64,000 bases of DNA from Begonia masoniana. Its lineage: Eukaryota > Streptophyta > Magnoliopsida > Cucurbitales > Begoniaceae. Where the stretch lies: contig CM039506.1 of NCBI GenBank assembly GCA_022432975.1, positions 16,628,121 through 16,692,120 of the forward strand, in the 5' to 3' direction. Numbering within the stretch: the stretch's first letter is position 1; the number at the start of each line of letters is the position of its first letter. The translations under genes were made by a program, and so were the position numbers. This document shows, piece by piece, positions 46,150-58,529 of the stretch. The notes under the pieces were generated by a model that saw nothing but the letters and a program-made list of their open reading frames with translations, searched no databases and was not told where the DNA came from.

Positions 46150-46706
46150 CCTACACCATACAGACATCTATGAGATAAAAATCTCAGTAAGCTCTAGTAA
46201 ATGCAGATGCGTGCTGTGCATATGAATCTGTAAATCATGCATTGTTTTCTTTACTTTGCTTTACTTTGCTATGCTATAAACTGTATACCGAAGGGTCATT
46301 ACTTTACTGTACTTTGCTTTGCTTTGCTTTGCTATAAACTGTATACCGAAGGGTCATTACTTTACTGTACTTTGCTTTGCTTTGCTTTGCTATAAACTGT
46401 ATACCGAAGGGCCATTTAAACTATAAACCGAAGGGTCATTTAAACTGTATACCGTAGGGTCATTCTTTCTTTGCATTTACTTTAAAACATCGTGCAGAAA
46501 TTCATTTTCGTGAACTTTTAAAACACGTGATGCATGAACAGATATGAACATGATATAACTATACAATACAATAAACAAGCAACATGTATACCATCCAGAC
46601 CGAAACAAAATAACCTATAACAATTTAAAACCTAACTACCCGACCAAAGCAATTAAAACAAATTCTCCATTAAGATCCTCGACGCTACATCGAAGTACGG
46701 TGTAGG
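46150..46706 (-). ncRNA. Conserved LTR structure module, LTR I
   Basis: In LTR orientation: donor-like CCAG|GTAAGT (intron side begins 46738), hairpin GGCC-GATT-GGCC, strand CCTACACCGTAC (46706-46695), variable repeats, CTTACTGAG, then GTATGGTGTAGG (46161-46150). 12 pairs including one G-U wobble. Confidence 0.62.
46255..46450 (-). repeat. Tandem repeat in LTR I
   Basis: Units combine a CTTTGC run with TATAAACTGTATACCGAAGGG; three long units then two short ones. In LTR orientation the core reads ACCCTTCGGT. It fills the loop of the structure module. Confidence 0.88.
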
Positions 46707-47716
46707 CCAATCGGCCAGAGAAGATCACGAGAACTTACCTGGCGTCCGTTGCAGCTCAAGCTCCGTCCACGAGCGTTGCTTGTCTGAGGCAAAATACAAC
46801 GATCATCAATATCACGTGTTTAAACTTCTAATCGTCCGAATTCAACAAAACCTTAACTAAGGAAACTTCCTAAAGCTCTAGTCCAATTCTTTGAGCTATT
46901 TATTCGAGCAATTTACGCTCGGCACCTCAATTCACAATTTACGGATTTTTCTCTAAAAACCCGAAAATTCCCAAATTTTCAACTTTTCCACGAATCGGTT
47001 TAAACTCGTCCAATAACGTTCAATATATTCTTTATATCCTTAAATACGCTAAATCTATTAATTACGAACCCTAAATCGTATTTTTAACCGAAACCTAAAC
47101 GAAACCCTAATTGTTTATATTTCGTAAAACTCGAAATAAACGCTCTAAGAACGTAGATTCATACCTAGGATAGCGAGAGGAGGAGAAATCACGAAGAACG
47201 GAGGAGAAACGGAGGAGAACAGAGGTCGGAACGGAGGAGGCGTCGAACGGCCGCGAGAGAAATCGCTCTCTGGAAAATCACGCAGGAAGGAAATGAAGAA
47301 GAAAGGAGATTGTGTTATTTTTATAAATTTGATTTGGCAAATTACCAAAATGCCATTCCCTAGTTTTTATATTCGTTTCGTCCTTCGGTTCGTTAATCGT
47401 CCAACTATTCGGGTTCACCAAATTTCCTTATTTCACCAACAAGTCCAACTTATTATTTGGGATTTATTAAAACAGTCCGTTCACAATTCGGACCATGTTT
47501 ACTATTTTTACTAAAACGTCCTTTATATTACGAGAAATGTAATTACTCGGAATATAGCGTTTAATCTCTGAAAATTCTCATAATTTTCTTAAAATTTCTA
47601 TTAATCGTTAGGATCATAATGACGCTTTCTTTTCGAGAAACGGACTTGATTTGACATATTTACTAAAATGCCATTATATATTAACATTATAATATCCAGA
47701 AAAGCTGGATATTACA

Positions 47717-48348
47717 TTTGATAGTCAGTTTTAAACCTTTTGGAAACCTGGATTTGTTAAGGTTTTAAAGTTGTTTAAAACTTAGTTTGAAATGAGTTTT
47801 ATCTTGTTTAAAGACTTCCGCTATGTTTTATGAAAATAGAAATCGTTTTGATGTAGAAAAATAATTTGAAACCGTCTGGGATGAATGTGGTTTGAATTTA
47901 CAGGTTTTAGGTTTTAATGATTTTAGGCGTTATATTGTCCGTTTTTCCAAATAAATTTGAGTGTCAGTTAAGGTTTATCGTGATTAGTGAAGAAAGTGTC
48001 GATCAAAATACAGGTGTCTCGACCAGTCAATGTTTAAATGATCGAAGGTGTCGACCCCTGCAGGTGGGTGTCGACCCTTGAGTGTGTCAACGGAGCAAGG
48101 TGTCGACCGAAGTTGCAAAGAGATGCAACCCGAGCCGAATGAAGTGTGGATGTTGACAAGAACCTTCAGGTGTCGACCAGTGACAACAAATGTCGACCAG
48201 TTGGTGTAGAAAAAAAAGAGTATTTTTGAGAAAAAAATTTCACACGTTTTCCCACGATGATTTTTAAAAGAAATTACACGTTTTGATCGTTTTATATAAA
48301 GTCTCACGAACAGTCACGTTAGTAACGTCCGAGTCACGGGTCGTTATA
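47717..48348 (+). repeat. LTR G, last part, with GTGTCGACC repeats
   Basis: Resumes LTR G after I and ends GGGTCGTTATA. From 47996 to 48210 the motif GTGTCGACC or close variants recurs about eight times at irregular spacing, at the LTR position where A and H carry CCGAT clusters and I carries GATCGATC palindromes. Confidence 0.7.
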
Positions 48349-49061
48349 GGGTCATTGCTGTATTATGTTTCCAAGTAAATGTTGATAGATAATACTTTTC
48401 AAAGTTATGAGAATCTATTGCAGAAAAACTAAATAATCAAAATTTCTTTACATGATGATATTGATATTTGAGGTAACCCGAAAAACTTGAATCAGGGAAG
48501 TTTGTATCTGAACAAGCCGGACATGGGAGGAGGAGGAGGAGCTTTTTAGCCATCTTTGCCATAATAATGGCCTAAAAAGGGCAGTTTGAAGTGGAAGGTG
48601 GGGTCCAAAATTGCTGGAAAAATATACCCAAATCTTTGTTTGAGAAGCCAACCAGTTTTGGCAGAACGGCTGTCAATGGCTGCAATATTTCACAGATTTT
48701 GAGACAGTACCCCATTCAATTATGTAGAGCATCGAAAACTTCTACTACTACTGTGAACTGTCCAATTTGGTTCGGTTTAGTTTGATTCATATTCTTATTC
48801 AAATCGTGATTGGTTCTTTGTATACTATGAGAAGACACAGCGTTTGACATCTTATTTATGAAATTAAAACTTTTACTAATTCCCATAATTGCTAAAACAA
48901 ATCTAATATTTTATATTTTCATATCAAATTTGCTTATTTATTTAATTAAAATAATTCAGAAAATTAGATGTGTTAACCTAACAATCAAATCATCAAAAGG
49001 TTAACTAATGTTAATTGGTTTTATAATTTATAATAAAATTAGTCATCTTCTTCGCTTTTAA
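48349..49061. other. Unassigned AT-rich interval
   Basis: No LTR, gag-pol or gene recognised. Two short open frames (plus 48591-48785, minus 48448-48651) overlap each other and match nothing I know. A GGAGGAGGAGGAGG run lies at 48526. It could be old host sequence or a decayed element; it is the only stretch in the window not explained by LTR elements. Confidence 0.5.
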
Positions 49062-49081
49062 GACCCAGAGTGCCAAGGGAA

Positions 49082-50884
49082 ATGCCAAACCTGAGTGGTG
49101 GTGAGGAGCCTAGTGTGATTAGGCAGCTGACAGAGTTGGTGCGTTAGCAAACCGATTTAGTGCGCCAGCAGTCTGATCAACTAGGAGTACTGTTGAACCG
49201 AGAGGTACAAGGAAGTGCCAACTCAGGTTCTAGCAATGAACATTCTGAAGATAGATTCAGGAGACTAAGACCACCCACGTTTGATGGACAATCATCTCAT
49301 CCAGTTATTGCTGAAGGGTGGCTTAGGAAGATCGAAAGTATGTTTAGGTGTGCCAATATAGGAGAAGGAGACAAGGTCACGTTGGCGACATTTCACTTGG
49401 CTGGTGAAGCTCAACTCTGGTGGGAAACAATAGAGACCACCACCGATGTCTTGGCGATGCCTTGGTCGCAATTCAAAGACATTTTCTACGAGAAGTATTT
49501 CAACAGTACTGTCCAAACTGCAAAGAAGTTGGAATTTCTAAACTTGAAGCAGACAGGGTCTGTAGCCGAGTACAGTAGGCAGTTCGAGTCCCTGTCCAGG
49601 TTTGCTGGACATTTTGCTCTCAGGGACGAGGACAAGGTATTCAAATTTGTGCATGGACTGAAGCCAGAAATCTACAGAGGGGTTAAATTTTGCGGTATTA
49701 AAGGCTTGACATTCAGCGAGGTTGTGTCCACTGCTCTGGAAGTGGAAGAAGCTAAAAGGAAGTGTGCTGGACCAAAAGAGGTCCCACAAAAGCCAGTCCA
49801 ACCACATCATCGAAGGGGAATAAAGAGGCCTAGTGAAGGCCAGCATTGCCAAGGAACGGGAAAGAAAGTGCCGGATGCCAGGAAGTTTCCCTTGTGCCCG
49901 AAATGCTCGAAGAGTCACCTGGGTGAATGCAAGTTCGGTTCAGGAAAGTGTTTCAATTGCGAGGAAATTGGACACACATTCAGAGATTGCCCGAAGCCCA
50001 GATTCACCCGATGCTTCAACTGTAACAAGGTTGGCCACGTCGTTAGGGACTGTCCAGCTCCTAAGAATGGCCCTGCTATGATTAAGCTGATGATATTCTC
50101 CATGATGGAGTCAGGCGATGATGAGCAGCCTGATGTTGTGTCAGGTACTATATTGGTCAACTCTATACCTGCTTTTACATTGATAGATTCTGGTGCAACA
50201 CATTCATTCATAGTATCTACTTTTGCTGTTAAGTTAGATGCACAGTTTACCCCTTCTATGCATGTGTTTAGTGTTGCTTTACCCTCTGGTGAACGCATGC
50301 ACTCTAACCAGGTGATGCTTGACAGTGATGTGTTAGTAGGAAGCGTGAGTCTACCTGCTGATCTCATTATTATGGATATAATGGGATTTGATGTAATCCT
50401 AGGAATGGATTGGCTATTTAAACATTATGCCACGATCGACTATAGGACAGGAGTAGTTAGGTTCCAACTCCCTGATGGTTTAAATCATACCTTCCAAGCT
50501 TTAAAGAAGAGTAAGGGAATGTCTGTTATGACTTCGATGAATTGTAAACCCTCACCATGCAGAGAGTACCTATGCTTCTTGGCCAGTGTTTTAGATACAC
50601 AACTCGTAGGAAAAGCAACACCCCAAAATGTCTCAATTGTCCAAGACTTCCCTGAAGTGTTTTTAGATGACCTTCTTGGTTTACCCCCAGATAGGGAAAT
50701 TGAATTCGTTATAGATGTTTACCCAGGCGCTGAGCCTGTATCCAAGAATCCATATAGACTAGCACCAACCGAACTTAAGGAATTGAAGAAGCAGTTAGAG
50801 GATTTGTTGCAGAAAGGGTTCATACACCCTAGCTTTTCACCATGGGGTGCACCTGTCCTTTTCGTCAAAAAGAAAGATGGATAA
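49082..50884 (+). pseudogene. Element J: gag, protease and start of RT (Tekay-like)
   Basis: Start chosen at Met 49082 (MPNLSGGEEPSV), which lines up with A gag; an in-frame TAG at 49145 follows, after which 574 codons are open. Order: gag domain (RRLRPPTFDG, AEGWLRKIESMF, AQLWWETI), two CCHC knuckles (CFNCEEIGHTFRDC, CFNCNKVGHVVRDC), protease [22 protein letters not shown], and the RT entry [20 protein letters not shown] to FVKKKDG, then TAA at 50882 where relatives have Ser. Close to element A. No 5' LTR or PBS is found to its left: similarity begins abruptly at about 49062, so J is truncated. Confidence 0.88.
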
Positions 50885-52305
50885 ATGCGTATGTGCATAG
50901 ACTATAGAGAATTGAAAGCTAACTGTCAAGAACAAGTATCCACTGCCGAGGATTGATGATTTATTTGATCAGCTTAATGGTGCTAGAGTTTTCTCTAAGA
51001 TTGACCTTAGGTCCAGTTACTACCAGTTGAAGGTTAAATCTGAAGATACTCCAAAGACTGCTTTTCGCACAAGGTATGGACATTATGAGTTTTTAGTCAT
51101 GTCCTTCGGATTGACAAATGCACCAGCAACCTTTATGGACCTCATGAATAGAGTGTTTCATGAGTATTTGGATAAGTTTGTCATAGTGTTCATAGATGAC
51201 ATTTTAATCTATTCGCGTACTAAGGATAAGCATGCTAGGCACCTGACCTTGGTGTTGGAAGTATTAAAACAGCACCAACTATACGCCAAGTTTTCTAAGT
51301 GTGAATTTTGGTTGGACCAAGTTCACTTTTTAGGACATGTCATCTCTGGAGATGACATATCTGTCGATCCAGCCAAGGTTCAAGCAGTCAGGGAGTGGCC
51401 CCAACCAAGGAAATGCTACGGATATTCGAAGTTTCCTTGGATTAACAGGATATTATAGAAAATTTATTGAGGGATTTTCGAAGATTGCTACACCCCTTAC
51501 TAAGTTAACAAGGAAAAATGTGAAGTATATATAGACTGATGAATGTGAGCATAGTTTTCAGACCTTGAAACAGAATCTGACCAACGCTCCAATTTTGACC
51601 CTTCCTGTTGAAAATGGTAAATTTAGCATTTATTGTGATGCTTCCAAGATTGGTCTTGGATGTGTGTTAATGCAAGATGATAAGGTAATAGCTTATGCCT
51701 CTAGACGGTTGAAAACACATGAAAAGAATTACCCTACGCATGACTTAGAGTTAGCTACTGTGGTTTTTGCTCTAAAGATTTGGAGGCATTACCTGTATAG
51801 ACAATCTTGTGAGATATTTTCAGAGCATAAGAGCCTAAAGTACATTTTCACACAAAAGGAACTAAACATGAGGCAACGTCGATAGTTGCAATTTGTAAAG
51901 GATTATGATTTCGAGATTAAGTACCACCCTGGCAAAGCAAATGTTGTGGCAGATGCCTTGAGTAGAGTGACAACATCAGCCTCAGCCATGATTTTAGACA
52001 CGCCACTAGCTTTAGAGTCTGAATTCCAAAAGTTTAATCTAGAAGCAGTATCCAGTGTATCAGCTATGCTCTCCGCTATATCCTTGAGGCCTACTATTTT
52101 GGAGAAAATAAAGGAAGCTCAAAGGAACGACACTGAATACAATAAGTATAAGTCCTGCATGGACTCTACAGACAAGTCGGATTTTAACTATTCCGCTGAT
52201 GGAATCCTTAGGTTTAGAAATAGATGGTTTGTTCCTGCCATTAAGGAACTTCGAGATGAGATTCTTTCAGAAGCACATTCTTCTCGATTTTCTGTTCACC
52301 CTGGA
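50885..52305 (+). pseudogene. Element J: RT, RNase H and integrase start
   Basis: RT continues with [10 protein letters not shown], a frameshift near 50917, then [11 protein letters not shown] and intact [10 protein letters not shown] second shift is near 51410 and TAG codons are at 51532 and 51883, both where Trp is expected (KYxWTDE, RRRWL). RNase H reads [10 protein letters not shown] and HKSLKYIF. The integrase begins with the HHCC His pair, [10 protein letters not shown], and is cut at 52305 by element H. It continues at 61383. Confidence 0.87.
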
Positions 52306-54537
52306 TGTAACAACCCCAGTTGGAGTCGCCACGTAATTCATAACTTAACCTCTTAATCAATCGGTTCTTACTTCATGCACCTTGTTCATTATTAGTGTTA
52401 TATATATTTATTTATTTTTTTTTTACAAACATCTCCTAAACTGCATCTACCGATAGAGTCATAGACTCACATCGAGCGATGGTCACGTGCCCGCCACGCG
52501 ACACATCTGTTTCCAAACATCTCTTAAACTGCATCTGCCGATAGAGTCATAGACTCACATCGACCGATGGTCACGTGCCCGCCACGCGATTCGCAGACAT
52601 CATCCGGCAGAAGACTTATTCACTTCTACCGATCGCTAGGCGACAAAGAGTATCACTTACATCGACCGGTAGCAAACGACAAATATTATGCTACTTCTAC
52701 CAATGGTAAAACATGTACCGGTAACTAGACGACAACACAACACTTACATCATCCCGTATTTGAAATACACAACATCTACCAATAGACATGTGCAATCCAT
52801 GTACTCTTTTAAGACATCTTCCGATAGAGAACATCTATCGGTTGATGCAAACTCATAACGTCATCCGATAGAGTACAGCTATCGGTGGACATAGATATGC
52901 ACAGACTTCTAACTTCATTGACTAATCACTCTTATAAATGAAAATCAAATACTCATCCAGAATACATATAGCGGAAGACTTAACAACAGATCATTTAATA
53001 ATCCTTATAATCATTCCCAGACTCAGTAGTCAACCAGACAATTTCAAAACTCTATGTTATAAAAGTAAACTCATCCTGCTTAAACTACCATATTCTTAAT
53101 CATAACAAAGTCATAGAGCATTAACCAAGGGTCTCAATCACCATCCAGCCACATAATTGCACCCTGATCACCTTCCAGCAACCAGACTTAGACATCTTCA
53201 TTAGCTTTGGAATCCTCACCTAATATCTCGTCACCTACATCATAAGGTTTAAACTATAAGCCTAATGCTTAGTAAGGAATGCAATACTAACATATATACG
53301 TGAATGCATAGTTACAAGAAAATCATGATCATGTTCGTTTCATGCTCTTTTCTTGTTCTTATTCGTGTTCTTGTTCATCACTTTCATCATATGGATTAAG
53401 GGAGGATTTGTGCCGTAAAGGGGGGATGACAGTGCAATTGTACATAGTCCCTTTCGGGCCGTATTCATGGTCCTTCTCTTTGGACAGTGACATACGCCAA
53501 ACCGCCCCCAACCCTCACTTAATCCGGTTGCATAAGTTTCATATTCATTCTCATATTTTGCTCATGGGGAAAAACATGCTCATAAATAATTTTCATATGC
53601 TTGAGAAGTAAATCATGATGCATGACATGAATGCTCTTAATCATCAAGCTATGGAAATTATCATTCTAGACAGTTGATTTCATAGGCTCAATAGAACATC
53701 ACATTATATAGTTCTCAAACATCCATAAATCATCCAAGTACAACCATTTTACTAACTTAAAACAAACATCAAGCACATAACTAATTTAGTATTCTTAAGA
53801 TGTAGGGCCCTAGTGGCCGGAAGTCTTAATACATTCACTTACCTGGTGCCCTTTGCAAATGGAATACTCCTTTCAAATCTTCTTCACCTAAATCATTTCA
53901 CATTACCAAGTTATAAATAAAATCCTAATAGTGCTAACCAAAAATCATCCTAATGCTTAACCTACTTGTATTTCTATATTCTTCTGCCGAGCACCTTGTG
54001 TGCGTGGATTAAATTTCTACAATCTAAATAACCAAATTCAGCCCACTAACTAATCGCATACAGCTATCTAAATGTCTAGAATCAACTCGGAAATGCCTTT
54101 ACTAAACGCATAATAGAAATGATCCTATTATTACTCTGCCATTAAAGAATCTGAAACCTCAGGTTCTAACCGAAAACAGAGCTCAAAGTATCTACCAGTA
54201 ACTACATTCATTAAGTCTTACCTGGTAAGCTGAGTATCGGCGAGAACGAAGGAGAATCGGTTGTTGATGAAGAAGGCTACCTGCTGCGAGAGAGAGAGAG
54301 TTCTGGGAGGATGGGAATCGCCGAGAGAGAATATCGGCTACAGTGGGGTTTTTTTGTGAGGTTTAAGAGTTTCCATTTTCTACTTATACGAAATAAGTTC
54401 CTCCTTAATTACAATTCTGCCACTACAATAGGAATCCAATAAGCTTTGGCATATAATTATTAAATAAAAGGTCAAATAAAGAGGTGACCGTTAATTCCGT
54501 TAAGAAAATCACCTGACTGAGAATGTCGAGTGTTACA
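52306..54537 (-). repeat. 3' LTR of element H
   Basis: Minus strand TGTAACACTCGACATTC to CTGGGGTTGTTACA, 2232 bp, very similar to 59161-61382. Contains hairpins built on CCGATAG/CTATCGG (for example 52821-52841), CTRCCGAT motifs, and the structure module: strand pair 53234-53246 and 53794-53806, donor-like GT at 53842. Confidence 0.93.
53234..53842 (-). ncRNA. Conserved LTR structure module, element H 3' LTR
   Basis: In LTR orientation: CCAG|GTAAGT, hairpin GGCC-ACTAG-GGCC, strand CCTACATCTTAAG (53806-53794), variable loop, CTTACTAAGCATTAGGCTTA, then CTTATGATGTAGG (53246-53234) and GTGA. 12 of 13 positions pair. Confidence 0.6.
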
Positions 54538-54550
54538 TCCACCCCTCCTT
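54538..54550 (-). other. Polypurine tract of element H
   Basis: Minus strand AAGGAGGGGTGGA directly before the 3' LTR start TGTAACAC. Confidence 0.87.
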
Positions 54551-54578
54551 AAACAAAATTTTCGTCCCCGAAAATTGA

Positions 54579-56402
54579 TCAAACGAAGAGCTCCGGATAT
54601 TTGTCCAACATATCTTGCTGTCGTTCCCATGTGGCTTCTTCAACTCCATGGTTTGTCCATAAGACCTTAACCAAAGGAATTTCCTTATTCCTCAGAGTCT
54701 TTACTGCAGATTCCAAAATTTGCACTGGCTTCTCTTCATACATTAATGTTGGCTCAATTTCGACATCCACTGGCTTAACAACTTGTGTAGGATCCCATAT
54801 GCATTTTCTCAACATAGACACATGAAAAACATTGTGAACCTTCTCCAGTGAAAGAGGCAATTGCAGTCTATAAGCTGTGCTGCCGATCCTTTCCAAGACA
54901 GGGAATGGTCCAACGAATCGCTGATTAAGCTTTCCCTTCTTGCCAAATCTAAGTACTCCCTTAAATGGTGAAATCTTTAAAAATACTTCATCTCCGACGG
55001 AGAACACCAGATCTCTCCTCCTTTGGTCTGCATAACTTTTCTGTCGGCTTTGTGCAGTAATCATTCTTTTCCTAATAATGGCAATCTTGTCAGACATCTG
55101 TTGCAAGATCTCGGGACCTAGGAGTTTTGCTTCACCGACCTTATCCCAGTACAAAGGTGACCTGCACTTTCTGCCATAAAGTGCCTCATAAGGTGCCATA
55201 CCAATGGTGGACTGGTAACTATTGTTGTAGGAAAACTCAATCAAGGGCGGGTATCGACTCCACGATGCCTGAAACTCTAACACACAAGCCCTCAACATAT
55301 CTTCAAGTATCTGAATAGTCCTCTCAGATTGACCATCGGTTTGAGGGTGAAAAGCAGTGCTGAAGGATAACTTTGTTCCTAATGTGCCTTGCAAACTTTG
55401 CCAAAATCTTGAGGTGAATCGAGGATCACGATCGGAGACAATAGACAAGGGAATCCCATGCAATCTGATAATTTCTTGAATATACAGGTTAGCAAGCTGG
55501 TCCATTGAAAAGGTCATTCTTACTGGCATAAAGTGTGCTGATTTTGTCATTCTGTCTACCACAATCCAAATACTATCATGTCCTTTGATTGTCTTTGGTA
55601 ATCCTACCACAAAATCCATGGCAATGTTTTCCCACGTCCATTCAGGGATCGATAAGGGTTGAAGAGTACCTCCTGGGTATTGGTGTTCTGCTTTAACTTG
55701 TTGGCAAATCAAGCATGACTCTACAAACTTGGCCACATACCTCTTTAGCTTTGGCCACCAATAATGCAGCTTCAAGTCCCGATACATCTTAGTGCTACCA
55801 GGATGCACAAAAAAGAAAGAAGAATGAGCTTCAGCCAAGATCAACTCACGCAACTCCTTAACACTTGGAATGTACCATCGATTCCTAAATTTCAAAATAC
55901 CATCATTAGAGAGGCTGAACTCAGAGGAGGCGTCCTTTAACTTACTCATCATACTATTATTCTCCTTTGAATCCATCTGTTGTGCCTCTTTGATCTTATC
56001 CAAAATGGTTGGTTGAATGGTTAGAGTAGCAAGTAGGCTCGACAACTCATGAACTAACTCTAGTTTGAACTTTTGAACTTCCTGCCTCAAAGGTACTGAT
56101 ATGGTTGATACTGCGGGCTGCATTGTCTTTGACATTCTGCTTAATGCATCAGCCACAGCATTGGCCTTACCACGATGATACTTAATTTCAAAGTCATAAT
56201 CTTTAACAAATTCTAACCAACGTCTCTGTCTCATGTTTAATTCCTTTTGAGTAAAGAGGTATTTCAGGCTCTTGTGGTCTGAAAACACATCACACTGTCG
56301 ACCATAAAAGTAGTGCCTCCAAATCTTCAATGTAAACACAACAACAGGTAATTCCAAATCGTGAGTGGGGTAGTTCTGCTCATAACTCTTCAGCTACCTA
56401 GA
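54579..56402 (-). pseudogene. Element H: RNase H end, integrase and chromodomain-like tail
   Basis: 592 open codons after internal Met 56357. Order: RNase H end ([13 protein letters not shown]), linker, integrase HHCC ([22 protein letters not shown]), catalytic triad [16 protein letters not shown] and GQSERTIQ (all three residues present), [21 protein letters not shown], then the C-terminal [22 protein letters not shown], which has the chromodomain-like fold signature of Tekay elements. Domain content and length fit a complete integrase. Upstream it is cut from RT by two nonsense codons (next entry). The element is flanked on both sides by element J integrase. Confidence 0.88.
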
Positions 56403-58529
56403 GGCATACGCTACAACCTTACCATCTTACATCAAAACACACCCTAGACCAATTTTTGATGCATCACAGTAAACACTAAACTTCCCTTCTTCGGTTGGAA
56501 GGGTCAAAAGCGGGGCTGATGTCAACTTCAGTTTAAGTGTCTGGAAGCCATCTTTACAAGCTTCAGTCCAAGAGTACTTGGTGTCCTTCTTTGTCAAATT
56601 AGTTAAAGGCTTAGCTATCATCGAAAATCCCTTAATAAACTTCATATAATAGCCTGCCAAACCAAGAAAACTATGGACTTCACTGGCATTTCTTGGCTGT
56701 GGCCAGTCCTTAACAGCTTGAATCTTGGTTGGATCTACTGATATGCCCTCAGCAGAGATGACATGTCCTAAAAAGTTAACCTTATCCAGCCAGAATTCAC
56801 ACTTGGACAACTTGGCATAAAGTTGTTGTTGTTTCAGGGTTGTCAAAACTATTCTTAAGTGTTCTTCGTGGTCAGCTTCAGTCCGTGAGTATATAAGAAT
56901 ATCATCTATAAATACAATCACAAACTTGTCCAAATATTCACGAAACACTCGGTTCATCAAATCCATAAAAGCTGCAGGTGCATTGGTTAATCCAAATGAC
57001 ATCACAAGAAATTCATAATGTCCATAACGGGTCCTAAAAGCTGTCTTATGTACATCTTCCTCCTTAACCTTCAGTTGGTAGTACCCCGAACGCAAGTCAA
57101 TCTTTGAAAACACTTTAGCTCCTTGTAATTGGTCAAACAAGTCGTCAATTCGGGGCAAGGGGTACTTATTCTTAATTGTCAACCTGTTCAGTTCTCGGTA
57201 ATCTATGCACATCCTTAGGGAACCATCTTTCTTCTTAACGAATAACACAGGTGCACCCCAGGGAGAACTACTAGAGCGTATAAATCCCTTGTCTACTAAT
57301 TCCTGTAGTTGGACTTTTAATTCCTTCAGCTCAACAGGTGCCATGCGATAAGGGTTCTTAGATACGGGAAATGCCTCGGGATATGTATTAATTACAAACT
57401 CTATTTCTCTATCAGGTGGTAATCCTGGCAAATCATCCAAAAATGCCTCAGGGAACTCTCGAACAATAGGAATATCTTGTAATTCTATCTTATTCTTCAC
57501 CCGAACATCCATCATACTAGCTAGGTAACTCTCACAGCCGCCTTTCAATATCCGTTGAGTCTCTAGTGAGAATATAATCGGTATTTTACTTATCTTTGGG
57601 ATAGCTCTAAAGGTATACCGATCTCTATTCAGGGGTCTGAATTTAACCAAACCAGACCTACAACTTATCGTGGCATGATGTCTAAATAACCAATCCATTC
57701 CCAGTATAATTTCATACCCCTTCATGTCAATTACTATTAGTTCTACATATAACTTCTTATCTCCTAAGGACACAATATCACCTTTCAATATCTGCTCAGA
57801 ATACAAGGACTTTCCTGATGGTAACATCACACTATATGGCCTATCAGCTGGTAAGTATTCTAACTTATGCTTACACGCAAATAAGGTTGCAATAAATGAG
57901 TGTGTGGCTCCCGTGTCTATAAGTGTATAAGCAAAAATACCACAGATCATAATTGTACCTGTTATAACCGTATGCTGCATGGTATCTTCATCTTCCATCA
58001 TAGCAAAGACTAGGGGCATTACTCTTGCTCGATTTGGATCAGGTGGCATGGGGCAGTCTCTGACTATATGTTCAACTTTATCACATCTGAAGCAACGGCC
58101 AGAATGCAACTTGCATTCGCCATGGTGGTTCTTCTTGCAATTGGAGCATAAAGGGGCTAATGGTCGTTTTCCCCTCCCTTGGTCATCATTTGGATTGAAG
58201 GGTCTCTTTATACCTTGCTGTTGTTGTTGTGGTCCCCTGTTCTGTTGTGGCTGCCATCCTTTGTTCTGACGTGGTGGTAGCTGAGTTTCCTTCGTGAACT
58301 TCCTTGGCTGTTCACGCTGTGCATATGTTGTCATCTCAGCCTCTTCCAGCTCCAAGGCCTTAGCCGTCACTTCACCACAAGGTACATTGTGTATTCCAGC
58401 AGTCTTTACTCTCATATACAGACTCGGCTTCAGTCCTTGAACAAATTGGTAAGTCCTGTCCTCATCATCCTCAACCAATCGGGGAGCAAACCGTGTTAAA
58501 GCATCAAATTTGCATATGTAATCAGTCAC
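56403..58529 (-). pseudogene. Element H: gag C-terminus, protease, RT, RNase H start
   Basis: 700 open codons in frame with both neighbours: gag EYxxxFDALTRF, basic and Gln-rich linker, one knuckle ([14 protein letters not shown], Glu where Gly is usual), protease [56 protein letters not shown], then RNase [15 protein letters not shown]. It ends at a TAA where relatives have Gln; a TAG follows about ten codons later at an Arg position. With these and the TGA at its start repaired by nature, gag-pol would be one ~1480-codon frame, the usual Tekay design. Confidence 0.88.

Larger units (their letters stand above)
45090..47716 (-). mobile_element. Solo LTR I
   Basis: On the minus strand it starts TGTAATATCCAGC and ends GGGGCGTTACA, 2627 bp, no internal region. 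Contents in plus coordinates: GATCGATC palindromes (45305-45450), the structure module (46150-46738), the TTTGC/ACCGAAGGGTCATT repeat (46255-46450), and the AT-rich promoter end toward 47700. Target duplication is ambiguous: TACAT occurs at both borders (45086-45090 and 47713-47717) but overlaps the LTR termini. Confidence 0.83.

Noticed and set aside
45086..47717. TACAT as target duplication of LTR I
   Set aside because: Accepting it would trim the LTR to non-canonical ends (not TG...CA); the overlap is probably chance, so no duplication is claimed.
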